Positions 62,380 through 64,000 of a stretch of DNA of 64,000 nucleotides are shown here, in pieces. The position numbers and the translations under genes were made by a program. Numbering within the stretch: the stretch's first letter is position 1; each line of letters opens with the position of its first letter. The notes beneath the pieces are model-generated. The model was not told the DNA's origin. It did no database searches and saw nothing but the letters and a program-made list of their open reading frames with translations. This DNA comes from Tricholoma matsutake (Eukaryota > Basidiomycota > Agaricomycetes > Agaricales > Tricholomataceae). Location of the stretch: assembly GCA_026075535.2 (NCBI GenBank), contig AP026548.1, forward strand, positions 8,990,001-9,054,000. The letters run 5' to 3'.

Positions 62380-62386
62380 GGGGGGG
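62379..62386 (+). other. Polypurine tract of copia-2
   Basis: AGGGGGGG immediately before the 3' LTR; priming site for plus-strand synthesis. It overlaps the end of the pol stop codon. Confidence 0.85.
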
Positions 62387-62647
62387 TGTTGAAATTAATT
62401 ACCAATATTGTTGCATGTGCATATTCTCCCACATTAATTACCAATATTGATACATGTTTCATATGCATATTCCTCTGGAGTCATGTGATATCCTTACTAT
62501 TATGTATATAAGGAGAACCTGTACTGTAGTAGGAATATAGTGTTCTTACCTCTGCTAACCCTAGCTGTAAGTCTAACTAAACCCCAGGTAGGTTGTAAGG
62601 AATGTGTTGTCTCTTCCCCTGTGCAGCGTATATAGTCTGCTCCAACA
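62387..62647 (+). mobile_element. 3' LTR of copia-2
   Basis: 261 bp, TGTTGAAATTAATTACC to CTCCAACA. Contains a direct repeat of ATTAATTACCAATATTG and a TATATAAGG promoter-like box at about 62505. Confidence 0.95.
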
Positions 62648-63008
62648 CAAGGTAGCAGACACTAAAGGTGTATAGGAGGTGTGATGACTAAGGGAGTTGA
62701 TCACACAGGTTGCGAAACACCTCGTCCACTCATTGACTCAAGTTTGACATGCGCTGGTTGATGATTTTGATCCGGAGAGTTACCCAAAATAGGCCGACAC
62801 GTGATGGGAAACTACCATATATAGAAGGACGGGAGGTCCCAGATGGCCGCTTAAAAAAAATTATGAGTGGATGTCTAAAATTCGCGGCCTGTCACCCCCT
62901 TGAGCTTACCTATCTGTTAGTGTTCGATGCGTCGGTCATTCTGCAAAGTGGTTTGGTGTGTTAAAGTGGGTGTACGTGAAAATTCAGTTAAGCCCAAGGC
63001 CCATAACC
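62648..63008. other. Unassigned, includes an LTR-element 5' region
   Basis: No gene recognised. A 71-codon plus-strand frame (62749-62964) contains GREVPDGRLKKIMSG. The rightmost bases are the primer-binding site of the minus-strand LTR at 63009: on the minus strand, GGTTATGGGCCTTGGG (62993-63008). Confidence 0.45.
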
Positions 63009-63214
63009 TGCTGAGAATGAGGACTTGATAGTGTATAACGGACTTACTATTTCAAACTATGTACGACGAACATTTATATAATATACTGATGCGTTGATTG
63101 GTAATCATAATTGGTAATTAGAAGTCTCCGCTATTAATAACTGTGGGCGCATCATTACTACTGTGTTCGGTGTCCGCGTCGGTGTCCCTTAACGCGGCAA
63201 CCGCTTGTTCAACA
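63009..63214 (-). mobile_element. LTR, minus strand
   Basis: On the minus strand TGTTGAACAAGCGG ... CTCAGCA, 206 bp, followed by the half-tRNA primer-binding site GGTTATGGGCC. Not similar to the other LTRs here, so it is a further copia-like family. No internal coding region was recognised downstream of it. Confidence 0.65.
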
Positions 63215-64000
63215 CAATGATCGCGTCCTTATATGGTGCGATTTTGATGGGATTTCACAAGCTCGCAAGCCATGTCCAAAAAGCCGCCAGTTCGTGAATT
63301 TGGCAGTGCCATATCAATTGCAGTTCAAACGCCAGAGCTCCAACTTTTTTTGTATGGGGTGAGGACTTAAAGCAGTATATTTCTTCTAATCTTACCATGC
63401 AACTTTTCTGGTTATGGTTTTCTTTGCTCATGGTGAATCCTCCACCAGCTCGAAAAGTCTGAAAGTGGGCAATCAAAATGTGCTGTTGCTGATGTAGAAC
63501 ACCTGGATGACGAGATTAATGCCGGAGAAGTTCATAGCGAAGATCAGTATAATACCTCTGAAGTACTCAGAAATGCTGTGGTCATGCCATCTCACCCTAA
63601 TCCAAGGGACGCCCGACGCTCGGGTCAATAACGAGCAGCGCCTTCAGTCTGACTTGAGCTTCGTCAAACAGGGGTTTAATGTGTGAAGATTCTATTGGCA
63701 CAATTATCCTAAACAGGATAACGTATTCTATTCATGTAACGCGGGGCAGATGGACTAAGGTTCTAAGGCACTCGGATGCCCAGCTGTCCGCCAGCACCAG
63801 CCTTGCATCTACTCGACCAGTTTGGGGTTGTGGACGCGGTACTGGTCCGCGGGCCTGCGGATGGCTTCACCTTTCTTGTTGCGGTAGAAGAGTACCTCGC
63901 CTGTGGGTTTAGAGTAAGCTGCGATCACGGCGCAGTGAGACAACAGCATTCGTACCGTCATCCTCAACGAACTGGCAGAAGTTGTAAGACTCCCACAACG
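63215..64000. other. Unassigned sequence to window end
   Basis: A short plus-strand start (63272: MSKKPPVREFGSAISIAVQ, then an intron-like GTATGG) and an acidic segment at about 63460-63570 could be exons of an unknown gene. From about 63600 GC content rises. A minus-strand stretch near 63990-63850 reads FCQFVEDDG and FYRNKKGEAI in different frames. I cannot name either. The region runs off the window. Confidence 0.3.

Larger units (their letters stand above)
57129..62647 (+). mobile_element. Ty1/copia element (copia-2), nearly complete
   Basis: Truncated 5' LTR (118 of 261 bp), primer-binding site, one continuous gag-pol frame of about 1,628 codons with seven premature stops, polypurine tract and full 3' LTR. 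The shared 118 bp of the LTRs differ at three positions (about 97.5 percent identity), so insertion was fairly recent compared with the other elements here. Confidence 0.95.

Noticed and set aside
1..64000. CRISPR arrays, rRNA genes, bacterial operons
   Set aside because: Tandem repeats here have no regular unique spacers, no rRNA sequence was recognised, and introns and transposon types are eukaryotic.

Overview
The window looks like a piece of a mushroom-forming basidiomycete genome (Agaricomycetes). The evidence is the combination of KDZ transposases with CxC2, CxC5 and CxC6 cysteine clusters, a Plavaka-type transposase fragment, a Zn2Cys6 protein, hAT, Ty3/gypsy and Ty1/copia elements, and short GT..AG introns of about 50-90 nt. 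I found no convincing host housekeeping gene. Essentially all 64 kb is nested, mutated mobile DNA, as expected of heterochromatin or a centromere-like or gene-poor arm region. The species cannot be named from the sequence.

Layout. 1-4186: a minisatellite, degenerate minus-strand coding remnants and a 30-bp tandem repeat. 4187 to about 15600: KDZ element copy 1 (KDZ1), with a left terminal repeat and gene order D(-), transposase T(-), divergent B(+), convergent zinc-cluster Z(-); its right end is lost. About 15600-18011: a minus-strand Ty3/gypsy RNase H-integrase remnant. 18012-27250: a different KDZ element (KDZ3) with CTTTACACTCCCC termini, an accessory gene U and a CxC5-CxC6 transposase T3, invaded by two non-autonomous hAT-like elements with perfect 8-bp target duplications. 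27251-27722: an LTR plus gag start on the minus strand, possibly the other half of the gypsy element. 27736-41155: KDZ element copy 2 (KDZ2), the same family as KDZ1, with both long terminal inverted repeats and an additional small gene S. Its zinc-cluster gene is interrupted by a 1.9-kb insertion whose ends look like splice sites. 42394-47026: a degenerate hAT element with a perfect TTACCCTG duplication, itself carrying a probable solo LTR. 47.0-49.5 kb: a tRNA-like gene and low-complexity repeats. 49500 to about 54036: a broken copia element (copia-1). 54.0-54.7 kb: Plavaka 3' fragment. 55.3-56.4 kb: copia and gypsy fragments on the minus strand. 57129-62647: a nearly complete copia element (copia-2). 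63009-63214: another LTR on the minus strand.

How it fits together. KDZ1 and KDZ2 share the same four-gene arrangement. This suggests the D, B and Z genes are long-term cargo of the transposon rather than chance neighbours. The Z protein is a candidate element-encoded DNA-binding factor and D and B are of unknown function. Coding sequences across unrelated families are broken mainly by TGA codons where arginine CGA is expected. In one case KDZ2 still shows CGA where KDZ1 has TGA. This points to C-to-T decay at CpG (deamination of methylated DNA or a RIP-like process). Hexamer-based minisatellites have spread through exons, introns and terminal repeats of the KDZ elements.
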